Below, one piece after another: positions 18,639 through 28,271 of a stretch of 64,000 bases of DNA (position 1 is the first letter of the stretch; the number at the start of each line of letters is the position of its first letter). The notes under the pieces are model-generated. The model had not been told where the DNA came from. It saw nothing but the letters and a program-made list of their open reading frames with translations, and did not search any database. The position numbers and the translations under genes were made by a program. The DNA comes from Amycolatopsis jejuensis (GTDB taxonomy: Bacteria; Actinomycetota; Actinomycetes; Mycobacteriales; Pseudonocardiaceae), in NCBI RefSeq assembly GCF_000717335.1, contig NZ_JNYZ01000024.1, positions 62,001-126,000 of the forward strand. The letters are read 5' to 3'.

Positions 18639-19556
18639 ATGCGATGGAGGCGGACGGCGGCGCTCGTGGCACTTCTGGCGCTGCTCGCCGGGTGCGGTCC
18701 GGACTTCGAGGGGCTGCGCCTGCGGGTCGCGGCGGGGTCGGTCGGGGGCGTCTACCACGACCTCGCCGGGCCGCTGGCCACCGCGTGGGCGGGGGAACTC
18801 GGCATCGAACGGCCGGAGGTGCTGGCCACCCAGGGGTCGCGCGACAACCTGAACCGCGTCCTGTCCGGAGGCGCCGACGTCGCGTTCGTCGCGGCCGACC
18901 TCGCCGCCGACTCGGCCGCCGCGCATCCGGGCAAGCTCGCCACGCTCGCCCGGATCCACGACGACTACCTGCACATCGTCGTGCGCGCGGACTCGCCGTA
19001 CACGTCGGTGCAGATGCTGCGCGGGCAGCACATCGCGGTCGGCTCGCCGGAGTCGGGCGTGGAGTACATCGCCGCGCGCGTACTGCAGGTAGCCGGGCTT
19101 CGCGACTCCGTGACGGTGAAGGAGCTCAGCCTCGAGGACTCGCTCGCCGCGCTGGCCGACCGCAAGATCGACGCGCTCTTCTGGTCCGGCGGGCTGCCGA
19201 CCCCGCTGATCACGCAGTACACCCACAAGATCGGCCTGCGGCTGCTCGACATGGCCACGCTGATGCCGGGGATGCAGGAGTTCAGCCCGGTCTACGGGAC
19301 CGCGACCATCCCGGGCAGCACGTACGACCAGAGCGGCCCGGTCACGACGCTCGTGGTGCCGAACTTCCTGGTCGTCCCCACGTCGATGCCCGCCGACGTC
19401 GCCAAAGCCCTCACGAAGGGTCTCTACGACTCCCGTCCGGCGCTCGCCGCGGTCAACCGGGCAGCGCTGTCGATCGACGTCCATCCGGGGATCGAGACCG
19501 CACCGCTGCCGTTGCATCCGGGCGCGCTGGCGTATTACCGGGAAGAGAAGGTCTAA
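18639..19556 (+). CDS. TAXI-family substrate-binding lipoprotein (orphan)
   Basis: The 305-residue protein has lipobox LLAGC (C19) and the TAXI-type N-terminus LRVAAGSVGGVYHDLAGPLA. Later blocks (IARVLQVAGL, DALFWSGGLPTPL) also fit TRAP-transporter solute receptors of the TAXI type. No TRAP membrane subunits are nearby. Instead the gene converges tail to tail on a histidine kinase gene, and their stop codons overlap. It may present a small molecule (glutamate-like in known family members) to the sensor kinase; that is inference. Confidence 0.85.
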   Translation: MRWRRTAALVALLALLAGCGPDFEGLRLRVAAGSVGGVYHDLAGPLATAWAGELGIERPEVLATQGSRDNLNRVLSGGADVAFVAADLAADSAAAHPGKLATLARIHDDYLHIVVRADSPYTSVQMLRGQHIAVGSPESGVEYIAARVLQVAGLRDSVTVKELSLEDSLAALADRKIDALFWSGGLPTPLITQYTHKIGLRLLDMATLMPGMQEFSPVYGTATIPGSTYDQSGPVTTLVVPNFLVVPTSMPADVAKALTKGLYDSRPALAAVNRAALSIDVHPGIETAPLPLHPGALAYYREEKV

Positions 19557-20947
19557 GCGACCGGGAAGTCCATCGCGATCTGCAGGCCGCCGCCCTCGGG
19601 CAGCGAAAGGTGAATGTTTCCTCCGGAATGCCGGACGATCTCCGTGACGATCGCCAGGCCGAGGCCCGACCCGGGCACATTCTGGTGCGCCGTGCTGCGC
19701 CAGAACCGGTCGGTGGCCCGCTCCAGCTCGTCCTCGCGCAACCCCGGCCCGTGGTCGCGGACGGTGAGCGTGACCCGGTCGCCGTCGCGTTCCGCGGTCA
19801 CCGCGACCGAGGTGCCCGCGGGGGTGAACTTGAGCGCGTTGTCCAGCAGCGCATCGAGGACGACCTCCAGCCCGCGCGGCGGCACGAGCACGCGGGCGCC
19901 GTCCACCTTCACGGTGCTTTCCAGCGTGACCTCGCGCGCGGCCCCGACCACGGACCAATCCGCGACCCGGTCGGCGACCAGCGCGGCGAGATCTTCCGAC
20001 ACCAGCTCGCCGCCGGCGGCTTCGGCGCGGGCCATCGACAGCAGCTCTTCGAGGATCTGGTTGAGCCGTCCGGCATCCACCCGAGCCGCGTCGAGATCGG
20101 CGGCCGCGGTGTCGTCGTCGACGTGCCCGTCGAGGTTGCCCAGCCGGATCTTCAGCGCGGTCAACGGGTTGCGAAGCTGGTGAGAAGCATCGGCGACGAA
20201 CGCGCGCTGTGCGGTGAGCGCCTCCGAAACGCTCGCCGCCATCCGGTCGAACGAACGGCCCAGCTGCCGCAGCTCGGGCGGACCGCCGCTCTCCCCCACC
20301 GGTTCCGCCTCGCGGCCGCTGACCACGGCCGCGACCAGCGCGCCGGTCGCCTCATCCAGCCGTCTCACGGGCCGGAGCGTCCAGCGCACCACGGGTAACG
20401 CGACGAGCAGCGCCAGCACGAACGCCACCAGCGCGCCCACGGCGAGCACCAGCCACTGCAGCAACAGCTGCGTGCGGACGTGGCCGGTGGCTGATTCGGT
20501 GACCACGGCGCCGCGCACTTCGCCGTCGATGAGAATCGGCTCGGCCAGTACCAGCGAAGTGGTCGTCCACGGCAGGAGCAGCGGCCCCGGTTCCGGCGCG
20601 CGGGCGGCGAGCGCCTCGTTCACCGGCACCTGGATCGCGGCCCGGTCGATGCGCTCCGCGTCCGTACCGCCGAGTGAGCTCAGCACCGGCTGGCCGTCCT
20701 GGTTCACCACGACCACCTTCACGCCGTACACCTCGGTGTACCGGCGCAGCTTGGGCTCCAGCGGACCCAGCTGGTTGTCGAGCAGCGGGCGTTGCAGCAG
20801 CGAGGCGAACCGCGCGGTGTCGGTGAGCCGGTCGAGGAAAAGCCGCTGCTGGAGGCTGCCCGCGAGACTCAGCGCGAGCGGGATGCCGAGCCCGAACACG
20901 AGCAACGCGACGAGCGTGACGACGATGCTCTGCAACCGGACGCGCAC
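19553..20947 (-). CDS. Two-component sensor histidine kinase
   Basis: The 464-residue membrane kinase has TM1 near residues 8-30, an extracytoplasmic sensor of about 130 residues, TM2 (LLQWLVLAVGALVAFVLALLV), HAMP, and the H box FVADASHQLRNPLTALK. It ends in the ATPase N and G boxes (DNALKFTP, DHGPGLRED, GSGLGLAIV). GTG 20947 follows the response-regulator stop by 2 bp, so the pair is an operon. The stop overlaps that of the convergent TAXI gene, which hints at a shared signal. Confidence 0.93.
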   Translation of the reverse strand: MRVRLQSIVVTLVALLVFGLGIPLALSLAGSLQQRLFLDRLTDTARFASLLQRPLLDNQLGPLEPKLRRYTEVYGVKVVVVNQDGQPVLSSLGGTDAERIDRAAIQVPVNEALAARAPEPGPLLLPWTTTSLVLAEPILIDGEVRGAVVTESATGHVRTQLLLQWLVLAVGALVAFVLALLVALPVVRWTLRPVRRLDEATGALVAAVVSGREAEPVGESGGPPELRQLGRSFDRMAASVSEALTAQRAFVADASHQLRNPLTALKIRLGNLDGHVDDDTAAADLDAARVDAGRLNQILEELLSMARAEAAGGELVSEDLAALVADRVADWSVVGAAREVTLESTVKVDGARVLVPPRGLEVVLDALLDNALKFTPAGTSVAVTAERDGDRVTLTVRDHGPGLREDELERATDRFWRSTAHQNVPGSGLGLAIVTEIVRHSGGNIHLSLPEGGGLQIAMDFPVA

Positions 20948-20949
20948 GC

Positions 20950-21618
20950 TCAGTCCCGTCCGTTGCCCAGCCGGTAGCCGACCCCGCGGACGGTTTCGAT
21001 CAGCGCCGGACGGCCGAGTTTGGTCCGCAGCGTGGCCACGTGCACATCTAGCGACCGGCTCTCCGCGGCGCTGCGGTGCCCCCACACCTCGTTGAGCACC
21101 TGCTCGCGCGAGCACACCGCACCGCCCGCGCCCGCGACGAGCGCGAGGACCTGGAACTCCTTGCGGGACAAGGAAATCGGCTCGCCCGCGACGACGACCT
21201 CGTGCCGAGCGAGATCGATCCGGACGTCGCCGACCTCGACCACCGGCACGGTCTGCGCCACCCGCTCCCCGCGCCGCCGCCGCACCGCCTCGACGCGCGC
21301 GAGCAGCTCCTCGACGTCGTAGGGCTTGACCAGGTAGTCGTCAGCACCGGCACGAAGGCCCTGCACCCGGTCGTCGACCTCACCGCGCGCGGACACCACG
21401 ATCACGGCGACGTCGCTGACCGCGCGGATCCGGCGGCACAGGACCACGCCATCGATGTCGGGCAGGCCGAGGTCGAGCAGGATGACGTCGACGTCGTGGA
21501 CGCGTTCGAGCACCCCGGCCCCGGAGGCCAGCCGCTGCATCGTCAGCCCACGCCTGGTCAGCGCGGGTACGAGCGCACCCGCGACCCGGTCGTCGTCCTC
21601 CACGAGCAGCACCCGCAC
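20950..21618 (-). CDS. OmpR/PhoB-family response regulator
   Basis: The 222-residue protein has a receiver domain with acidic pocket VEDDD, phosphoacceptor Asp in ILLDLGLPDIDG, Thr/Ser switch in VIVVSARGE and Lys in DYLVKPYD. A winged-helix domain follows (LSRKEFQVLALV, SLDVHVATLRTKLG, TVRGVGYRLG). GTG 21618 is preceded by GGGGAGG. It is the first gene of the kinase operon, divergent from gluA across a 264-bp gap that could hold its own operator; I could not pick one out. Confidence 0.94.
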   Translation of the reverse strand: MRVLLVEDDDRVAGALVPALTRRGLTMQRLASGAGVLERVHDVDVILLDLGLPDIDGVVLCRRIRAVSDVAVIVVSARGEVDDRVQGLRAGADDYLVKPYDVEELLARVEAVRRRRGERVAQTVPVVEVGDVRIDLARHEVVVAGEPISLSRKEFQVLALVAGAGGAVCSREQVLNEVWGHRSAAESRSLDVHVATLRTKLGRPALIETVRGVGYRLGNGRD

Positions 21619-21882
21619 GGTCAGCCTCCCCGGTGATCCCGACCACGGTAGCGGGCACCCCGGAACGCCACGACACCACGCCGTGGACACATGAGTGGCG
21701 GCTGTCACTCATCCGGCTAGGCTGAACAGTGCCACAGACAGCTGTATCCGATACGTAGTTGAAACCCTAAGTATTGCTCAAGCTGTCTTTACAACCGGTG
21801 TCACGGTAGTAGGTTTCCGGCCAGCGAAGCGGGATCCCGGTCCCGCGGGCGCCGAACGACCAACGAAGCTCTGGAGGCCAGG

Positions 21883-22635
21883 ATGACCACGGAGGTGGCG
21901 ACGCCGATGATCAAGGCGGCCGCCGTGAACAAGTACTTCGGCGATCTGCACGTGCTGAAGGAGATCAACCTCGAGGTCCCGCGCGGTCAGGTCGTGGTGG
22001 TGCTCGGGCCGTCCGGGTCGGGCAAGTCGACGCTGTGCCGGGCGATCAACCGGCTCGAGCCGATCAACTCCGGCGAGATCGCGGTGGACGGTGTCCCGCT
22101 GCCTGCGGAAGGCAAGGCGCTCGCCGCGCTGCGGGCCGACGTCGGGATGGTCTTCCAGCAGTTCAACCTGTTCGCGCACAAGACGATCGTCGAGAACGTC
22201 ATGCTCGCGCCGGTGAAGGTCCGCAAGACCACGCAGGCCGAGGCCCGCAAGACGGCGATGGAGCTGCTCGACCGCGTCGGCATCGCCAACCAGGCGGACA
22301 AGTACCCGGCCCAGTTGTCCGGCGGCCAGCAGCAGCGCGTGGCAATCGCCCGCGCGCTCGCCATGCGGCCCAAGGTGATGCTGTTCGACGAACCCACCTC
22401 GGCACTGGACCCGGAAATGGTCCAGGAGGTGCTCGACGTGATGACCGGCCTCGCGAAGGACGGCATGACGATGCTCGTCGTCACCCACGAAATGGGCTTC
22501 GCCCGCCGGGCCGCCGATCGGGTGATCTTCATGGCCGACGGCGAGATCGTCGAGGACACCACGCCGGACGACTTCTTCACCAAGCCGAAGTCCGACCGCG
22601 CGAAGGACTTCCTCGGCAAGATCCTGACCCACTGA
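21883..22635 (+). CDS. gluA: Glutamate/polar amino-acid ABC transporter, ATPase
   Basis: Energises amino-acid uptake. The 250 residues contain Walker [10 protein letters not shown], the Q loop FQQFNLF, signature LSGGQQQR, Walker [13 protein letters not shown] and the switch His in VTHEM. The ATG has a GGAGG-like site. It is the first gene of a four-gene gluABCD operon as in corynebacteria, where it takes up glutamate. The substrate here is inferred from gene order and family. Confidence 0.93.
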   Translation: MTTEVATPMIKAAAVNKYFGDLHVLKEINLEVPRGQVVVVLGPSGSGKSTLCRAINRLEPINSGEIAVDGVPLPAEGKALAALRADVGMVFQQFNLFAHKTIVENVMLAPVKVRKTTQAEARKTAMELLDRVGIANQADKYPAQLSGGQQQRVAIARALAMRPKVMLFDEPTSALDPEMVQEVLDVMTGLAKDGMTMLVVTHEMGFARRAADRVIFMADGEIVEDTTPDDFFTKPKSDRAKDFLGKILTH

Positions 22636-22740
22636 CCCGTTCGGGGGATTCCCCCGGCGCACTGGCTCCGCGGTGGCTGTAATCGGCCGTACCCGGACAG
22701 GTACCGACGTTCCCGGACACAGATACAGGAGAGAGTCACC

Positions 22741-23649
22741 ATGAGGATCCGCACCCTCGCGGCCGGCCTGCTCGCCGGCGGGCTGCTGCTCACGGCCTGC
22801 GGCAAGGAAGGCACCCCGACCGGCTCGGGCGGGGAAAGCGCGAACAATGCCGCCGTGCCCACCTACGAAGTGGCGAAGGACGTGAAGCTCGACGGCTCGC
22901 CGGTTTTCACGAAGATCAAGTCCGCGGGCTCGATCACCGTCGGCGTGAAGGACGACCAGCCCGGCCTCGGCCAGAAGGACCCGAAGACCGGCAAGTTCGA
23001 AGGCTTCGACATCGAGATCGCGCGCATGGTCGCCGCCGGCCTCGGCATCAGCGAGGACAAGATCAAGTACACCACGGTCGACTCGGGGGCCCGTGAGCAG
23101 GCCATTTCGAACGGCCAGGTCGACTACTACGTCGGCACGTACACGATCAGCGACAAGCGCAAGAAGCTCGTGTCGTTCGCCGGGCCGTACTTCCAGGCCG
23201 GGCAGGACCTCCTGGTGCGCAAGGACGACAACTCGATCACCGGGCCGGAATCGCTGAAGGGCAAGAAGGTCTGCTCGGTCACCGGGTCCACCCCGATCCA
23301 GCGCGTGCGCGAGCAGGGCCTCACGGAGCCGGGCAACATCGTCGAGTTCCAGAAGTACTCGCAGTGCGTGGAGAAGCTGACCACGAAGGACGTCGACGCG
23401 GTCACCACCGACGACGCGATCCTGAAGGGCTACGCCGCCCAGGACAAGGACGCCCTCCGGGTCGTGGGCAAGACGTTCTCGAAGGAGCCGTACGGCATCG
23501 GCCTGAACAAGGACGACAAGGTGCTGCGCGACAAGATCGACGACCTGCTGCAGGCCGCGCTGGACAACGGCACGTGGCAGAAGATCTACGACGCCACCCT
23601 CGGCAAGTCGGGCGCATCCGCGACGAAGCCGACCATCGAGCGGTACTGA
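22741..23649 (+). CDS. gluB: Glutamate-type ABC transporter substrate-binding lipoprotein
   Basis: The 302-residue lipoprotein has lipobox LLTAC (C20), a Ser/Gly linker and an SBP family 3 fold (TVGVKDDQPGLGQKD, GFDIEIARMVAAGLG, YTISDKRKKLVSFAGPY). GAGAGAG lies a few bases upstream of the ATG. It captures the amino acid outside the membrane for GluCD. The 105-bp gap after gluA is the largest inside the operon and may hold a processing site. Confidence 0.93.
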   Translation: MRIRTLAAGLLAGGLLLTACGKEGTPTGSGGESANNAAVPTYEVAKDVKLDGSPVFTKIKSAGSITVGVKDDQPGLGQKDPKTGKFEGFDIEIARMVAAGLGISEDKIKYTTVDSGAREQAISNGQVDYYVGTYTISDKRKKLVSFAGPYFQAGQDLLVRKDDNSITGPESLKGKKVCSVTGSTPIQRVREQGLTEPGNIVEFQKYSQCVEKLTTKDVDAVTTDDAILKGYAAQDKDALRVVGKTFSKEPYGIGLNKDDKVLRDKIDDLLQAALDNGTWQKIYDATLGKSGASATKPTIERY

Positions 23650-23733
23650 CCTGATCCGGCGGCCGGTGGGTGGAAGTTTCGCCCACCGGCCGCTCCACAC
23701 CCACCATCGGCACACGGACGCGGGGAAGGCTCC

Positions 23734-24381
23734 ATGGACGTCCTGCTCGACAATCTGGACCTCTTCGGTCCCTTCTTTCTCACCACGATCGAACTGTTCC
23801 TCATCGCGGGCGCCGGCAGCCTGGTGCTGGGCACGATCCTCGCCATGCTGAGGGTGAGCCCGGTCCCGGTACTGCGCGCGATCGGCACGGCGTACGTCAC
23901 CCTGCTGCGCAACACGCCGCTGACGCTCGTGTTCGCGTTCCTCGTGTTCGCCTACCCGCTCCTCGACATCGTCAAGATCGACTACTTCCCTTCGGCCGCG
24001 GTGGCGCTCACGCTGTACACGTCGGCGTTCATCTGCGAGGTCGTGCGGTCGGGCATCAACACGGTGCCGGTGGGCCAGGCCGAAGCAGGCCGAGCACTGG
24101 GACTCACGTTCGGCCAGATCATCGGCCGCGTGGTACTCCCGCAGGCCCTGCGGTCGGTGGTACCGCCGCTGATCAGCACCCTGATCGCACTGCTGAAGAA
24201 CACGACGATCGCAAGTGGTTTCTCGGTCGCCGAAGCCGGCGCGATCCGCCAGTACGTCTCCGAACGCGGCGACAACCAGATGGTCGCCCTGCTGTGGGTG
24301 GCACTCGGTTTCATCATCCTCGTGTCGGTGCTGTCACTGGTGCAGCGCAGCCTGGAGAAGCGCTGGAGCGTGGCCCGATGA
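23734..24381 (+). CDS. gluC: Glutamate-type ABC transporter permease 1
   Basis: The 215-residue permease has about five membrane segments and the EAA-type loop EAGRALGLTFGQIIGRVVLPQ that contacts the ATPase. GGGGAAGG precedes the ATG by 4 nt. The stop overlaps the start of a 92-codon low-complexity frame as ATGA rather than contacting gluD directly. Confidence 0.93.
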   Translation: MDVLLDNLDLFGPFFLTTIELFLIAGAGSLVLGTILAMLRVSPVPVLRAIGTAYVTLLRNTPLTLVFAFLVFAYPLLDIVKIDYFPSAAVALTLYTSAFICEVVRSGINTVPVGQAEAGRALGLTFGQIIGRVVLPQALRSVVPPLISTLIALLKNTTIASGFSVAEAGAIRQYVSERGDNQMVALLWVALGFIILVSVLSLVQRSLEKRWSVAR

Positions 24382-24656
24382 GCATCCTTGTGACCGGACC
24401 ATTCTCAAGCACGGCGTCGCCCGTTGCGTTGCGCTCGGCGTCGCCCGTTGCGTCTCCCTTGGAGTTCCCTGTGGCGTTCTCCTCGGCATCGCCCGTTGCG
24501 TTGCGCTCGGCGCTGCCCGTTGGGTTGCCCTCGGCGCTGCCCGAGGTATCGCCTGCGACGTCATTCGCGGCGTCGACGGCAGCGTCATTCGCGGCACCGG
24601 CCGCGGTGTCATTCACGGCTGAGGCCGTGCCGAGCACCGGTGAGGTGGCCGCATGA
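24378..24656 (+). CDS. Unrecognised 92-residue Ala/Ser/Pro-rich frame stitched between gluC and gluD
   Basis: The frame starts as ATGA over the gluC stop and ends as ATGA over the gluD start, so a ribosome could pass through all three genes. The product (MSILVTGPFSSTASPVALRS...) is low complexity with repeated SPVALRSA and PSALP phrases and no recognisable domain. The DNA carries an imperfect direct repeat (CCCGTTGCGTTGCGCTCGGCG near 24420 and 24490). It may be a young, repeat-expanded insertion kept in frame to preserve coupling. Whether the peptide is stable is unknown. Confidence 0.5.
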   Translation: MSILVTGPFSSTASPVALRSASPVASPLEFPVAFSSASPVALRSALPVGLPSALPEVSPATSFAASTAASFAAPAAVSFTAEAVPSTGEVAA

Positions 24657-25555
24657 GCACCGTCCTGTTCGACACCCCGGGCCCGAAATCCCGTGTCCGC
24701 CACCGGCTTTACGCGGTCCTCGGCATCGTCGTCGTGCTGGCCCTGATCGCGTACGTGCTGTACCGCTTCGCCGACAGCGGCCAGTTCTCCGGCCGCAAGT
24801 GGGAGTGGCTCCAGTACTCACAGGTGCAGAGCGACCTCGCGAGCGCCGTACTGGCAACCCTCAAGGCCTTCGCCCTCGGCGCGGTCCTCGCGGTGGTGTT
24901 CGGTGCAGTCTTCGCCGCCGGACGCCTCTCCGATCACGCCTGGATACGCGGAATCTGCGCATTCGTCGTGGAGTTCTTCCGCGCGATCCCGTTGCTGATC
25001 CTGATGTTCCTCTTCTACTACGGCCTCCCGACTCTCGGTGTGGACACGTCACCGCTGTTCGCGGTCGTGCTGGGCTTGACGCTGTACAACGGCTCGGTGC
25101 TGGCGGAGGTGTTCCGCGCCGGCATCCTTTCGCTGCCGAAGGGCCAGAGCGAAGCCGCGTACGCGCTCGGCATGCGCAAGACCCAGGTGATGTTCACGGT
25201 CCTGCTGCCACAAGCGTTGCGCGCCATGCTGCCGACGATCATCAGCCAGCTGGTGGTGCTGCTCAAGGACACCGCCCTGGGCTTCCTGGTGACGTACCCG
25301 GAACTCTTGTACTACGCCCGCTACATCGGCACCCAGGGCGACTTCGGCCGCCCGATCGTCCCGTCGACCCTCGTCGCGGCCGCGATCTACATCGTGATGT
25401 GCCTCCTCCTGACCGCACTCGCGACGTACCTGGAAAAGCGCAACCGCCGCAGCAAGAAACACATCGACACGACAGACAACCGCGCGGAGCAGGTCGTGAT
25501 GGGCGCCGCCGGAGCCGGTGGCGGTGGAGCCCTTCCCGGGGCTGGGACGGCCTGA
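24653..25555 (+). CDS. gluD: Glutamate-type ABC transporter permease 2
   Basis: The 300-residue permease has five to six membrane segments and the EAA loop EAAYALGMRKTQVMFTVLLPQ. It has a longer N-terminus than GluC and a cytoplasmic C-terminal tail rich in charged then Gly/Ala residues (GAAGAGGGGALPG). ATG 24653 overlaps the preceding small frame. It pairs with GluC to form the translocation pore and is the last gene of the operon. Confidence 0.93.
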   Translation: MSTVLFDTPGPKSRVRHRLYAVLGIVVVLALIAYVLYRFADSGQFSGRKWEWLQYSQVQSDLASAVLATLKAFALGAVLAVVFGAVFAAGRLSDHAWIRGICAFVVEFFRAIPLLILMFLFYYGLPTLGVDTSPLFAVVLGLTLYNGSVLAEVFRAGILSLPKGQSEAAYALGMRKTQVMFTVLLPQALRAMLPTIISQLVVLLKDTALGFLVTYPELLYYARYIGTQGDFGRPIVPSTLVAAAIYIVMCLLLTALATYLEKRNRRSKKHIDTTDNRAEQVVMGAAGAGGGGALPGAGTA

Positions 25556-25579
25556 CATTCGCCTGACGTGACTGCCAGA

Positions 25580-25596
25580 CACGTCTGACAGACGTG
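25580..25596. terminator. Short hairpin after gluD
   Basis: CACGTCTG-A-CAGACGTG forms a perfect 8-bp stem 25 bp after the gluD stop. No T-tract follows. It may end the glu operon or protect its 3-prime end. Confidence 0.4.
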
Positions 25597-25690
25597 GGTC
25601 GCCCAGCGTAGGTCGCCTGCCAGGGTTGCCTGGCATGGTTCGCCTGACACCCTCGCCTGACGTGCGCCCGACGCTCGGCCGCGGCCCCGA

Positions 25691-25728
25691 AGCCCCCGGC
25701 ACCGCTATCCCAGCGGAGCCGGGGGTTT
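25691..25728 (+). terminator. Possible second hairpin terminator after gluD
   Basis: CCCCCGGC (25693-25700) pairs with GCCGGGGG (25718-25725) around a 17-nt loop, followed by TTT. Weak T-tract; plausible as a backup terminator for the glu operon. Confidence 0.4.
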
Positions 25729-25929
25729 CCCGTTCGCGGCGCCGTTGGTCTGCCGTTTCAAGGACCACCACCTTCACCGATAGCTACGTTGTTGCGCTCC
25801 CAGCTCAGGTGCCGTCGTCCCACCCCATCACTTCCTCTCCTACGTCACCCTCCTGTCTCCAGCCACACCGACCTCCTCAGACCAGCACGCCACTGCCGCT
25901 CAGCCCAGCCCTCTCACCCGACCTTGAGC

Positions 25930-26400
25930 ATCCGCACCTCCATCGAAACCCGATATCCACCGTCCCGTAAGTCCGCTCGTCGACCACCGTCTGCACCCGG
26001 CCGTCTTCGTTGAATTCCGCTGTGGACCGATTCGTCTCACCGTGGTGCACACAGGCATCCCGCTGAGCCACCAGCCCACTCACCGCGGCATTCCCTTGAG
26101 TGTCAAAGAAGTGCGACCGACACTCCCCGCTTTCCTCCTCGTAGCCGATGACCTCTGCTCCACCTACGTCGAACCCACCGATCCACCCCTCCGCCGAGCC
26201 CACGACGAAAAACCTGCCCGGCCCCGATATCCGATGTCGTGACCTTCACTCCGCGACTCCCGTCGTCCTCTATCGTGCACCCCTCGGGTGATCCACACCT
26301 CAAGCGTCTCGTGTTCAGGTCCGCGCGTGCGACCGGAATCGGCAGCCCGCTCGGTGCCCCGGTTGATCGCGACCACCTGCGGTGAAGCCTCGACCGTCAT
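25930..26400 (-). pseudogene. Probable frameshifted remnant of an unrecognised small gene
   Basis: ATG 26400 is preceded by AGGGGAGGACAC, a strong ribosome binding site, and begins MTVEASPQVVAINRG. Protein-like sequence then moves between reading frames: EHETLEVWITRG in the first, TIEDDGSRGVKVTTSDIG in the second, and PGRFFVVGSAEGWIGGFDV with a further 60 residues (HFFDTQGNAAVSGL, HHGETNRSTAEFNEDGRV) in the third. Reading through two shifts gives about 150 residues. I do not recognise the family. Either a decayed gene or sequencing errors would explain it. Between it and the next gene (26401-26831) I see nothing convincing. Confidence 0.45.
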
Positions 26401-26831
26401 GTGTCCTCCCCTGTCTCCGATGACTTCCCTGACAGAGTCCCATCCGGGTACGACAATTTCGAGCCTCGCGCCGACCACCCAGCCCGCCACATCACTCGAA
26501 CGTGTGATCCCGGATCACCTGTCTCGACCCGAGATCCCCACAGCACCAACGAATCCGTGCACGAATCAGGCGTGATCCAGTTGTGTTTGTCCAGACCTGA
26601 ACCGCCACATCCAGATTCTTCAGCTCAGCTGAGAGCGAATCCCGTTACACAGCAAGAAGGAACCACCGAACACAATGCACGCCTGTGCACCGACCATCCT
26701 GAACTCACCCTGACCGGCAAGAGAATCCGGCAAGTCCACATTGGACACAAAACCCCGGCCAAGCCAAGGGCAGTGATCACCTTGCCCGGCACGAAGCCTT
26801 GTCAACCCGGACAAAGACGCGAACAACCCGG

Positions 26832-27185
26832 CTAACCCTGGTCATGCGCAAGCGGATGACGCGGCTGGTAGAGCGGCAGCAATCCGCCGCTGGGCAACCT
26901 GATCGACACCCGCGTACCCCAGGGCGCCGTGACCACCTCCCCGTCGACCTCCGCTCCCTTCGCGGTCAGCTGTCGCACTGTCTCGTCGAGGTCGTCGCAC
27001 ATCAGGTAGAACTCCTGCTGCGGCCCGCCTCCGGCCGGGTGCACGGCGACTTCCGTCGGCGGCAAGCGGAAAATGAGCCAGCCTTGTCCCGCGTCGACGG
27101 ATGTGAACCCCAGCGTGTCGCGCAAAAAAGCCCGATCCGCCTCCGCATCACTGCTGTAGAGGATCACGTGTGCACCGGTGATCAT
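26832..27185 (-). CDS. VOC (glyoxalase/bleomycin-resistance fold) family protein
   Basis: The 117-residue single-domain protein begins MITGAHVILYSSDAEADRAF and carries beta-alpha-beta-beta-beta modules with GFTSVDAGQGWLIFRL and YLMCDDLDETVRQLTAKGA. Candidate metal ligands are H7 and a glutamate near the end of each half, but the second-half Glu is not obvious. ATG 27185 has GGAGG 4 nt upstream. It stands alone, so its substrate is unknown. Confidence 0.8.
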   Translation of the reverse strand: MITGAHVILYSSDAEADRAFLRDTLGFTSVDAGQGWLIFRLPPTEVAVHPAGGGPQQEFYLMCDDLDETVRQLTAKGAEVDGEVVTAPWGTRVSIRLPSGGLLPLYQPRHPLAHDQG

Positions 27186-28271
27186 GAGGCCTCCGTCCCC
27201 TCGCATCAGCTGCGCTATCAGCCAATCGTCTCACCAGCCGGGTGGAAAGTCTCGCTTCGCTGCCCGCCCCAGAACGACCACTCGCGCCACACATCCACCC
27301 GCGACCTGTGCTACGGTCGTCTCATATCCGAAGTACCCACGCAACAAGAGCCCACGAGCATCGTCGTAGTGGCCGTGTGGAAGTGCAGAGAATCCCCTGT
27401 GCGGTGGCCAACGCACAGGTGCGTTCGATCACTCCCCCGACCCGCGTGTGGCCGGCCTGATAGCCCGGGCCTGCGCCGACCTCACGCACGACGACCTCCG
27501 GCCGCCACACAACCAAATCCCGCCGCCACAGGGAAACCGCCGGCGAAACGCACCAAACAGCAGCTGCTGCCGCGGCGACGGGACGAGGTCGTGTGACGGT
27601 CGGAGACAGCCGCGGGTTGCCGTACCCGCTCGAGCGTCGCCGGCACGGTGGCCTGGTATCCGACCAGGCCACCGCTCGGCACGAACCACTCGACGTGACG
27701 GCTGCAGCAACCTATACGCGGTAAGTCGACAGCACTGGCGCTCCAATTCGACGGCGCCGGCGCGGTTGGCCGATACTGCCGTGCGACAGCCATTCGCTCA
27801 CACGGCTGTCCGTCCGGGTGGGTCAACGTCGATGCGGCTGCGCGCATCGATGCCGAGCATCGTCGGCATCGATCCCATCGCGTCCAGTCAACGTCGATGT
27901 TGCCGCTGGCTAGTGCCGGGCGACGTCGATGCCGCCGCGCGTTGATACCGCTAAACCGTCAGCGACGTTCCCTTGGCATCACTTGACGTCTGGATGCCGC
28001 GGACTGACGCCGCACCATCAATGCTGCCCATCGGCACCTCTCGTATCGACGCCGCCGCAGGTCGATCGCGCGGTGGGAAGCCGTGCTGCGTAGATCTCAC
28101 CGCGGGTGGACGTCACCCCGGACCCGAAGTCACGACGAGTCGACGCCACGGCAAGTGGCGCCCGCGCTGCGAACCTGCGCAGGAACCACCGGCACGCGCT
28201 GACCCGGTCAACCAAGACGGGCACCGACGCAGGGCAGCACCGCGACGATTGCAAGTCGAGTGCGGCCAGGG
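27186..28271. other. Gene-free stretch with degenerate short repeats
   Basis: No frame here has a good start, codon pattern or family match. From about 27,825 to 28,075 the phrase CGTCGATG or CGACGCCGCCGC recurs irregularly (GTCAACGTCGATGCGGCTGC, GTCAACGTCGATGTTGCCGC, GGCGACGTCGATGCCGCCGC). This looks like a decayed short-period repeat. It lies downstream of sdhB and upstream of the VOC gene. I see no terminator with a T-tract. Confidence 0.55.

Noticed and set aside
21778..23715. A 645-residue open frame opposite gluA-gluB
   Set aside because: Antisense shadow; gluA and gluB have intact motifs and ribosome binding sites.
27186..28271. Several 60-180-residue open frames
   Set aside because: Arg/Pro/Thr-rich compositions, no start signals and no family resemblance.
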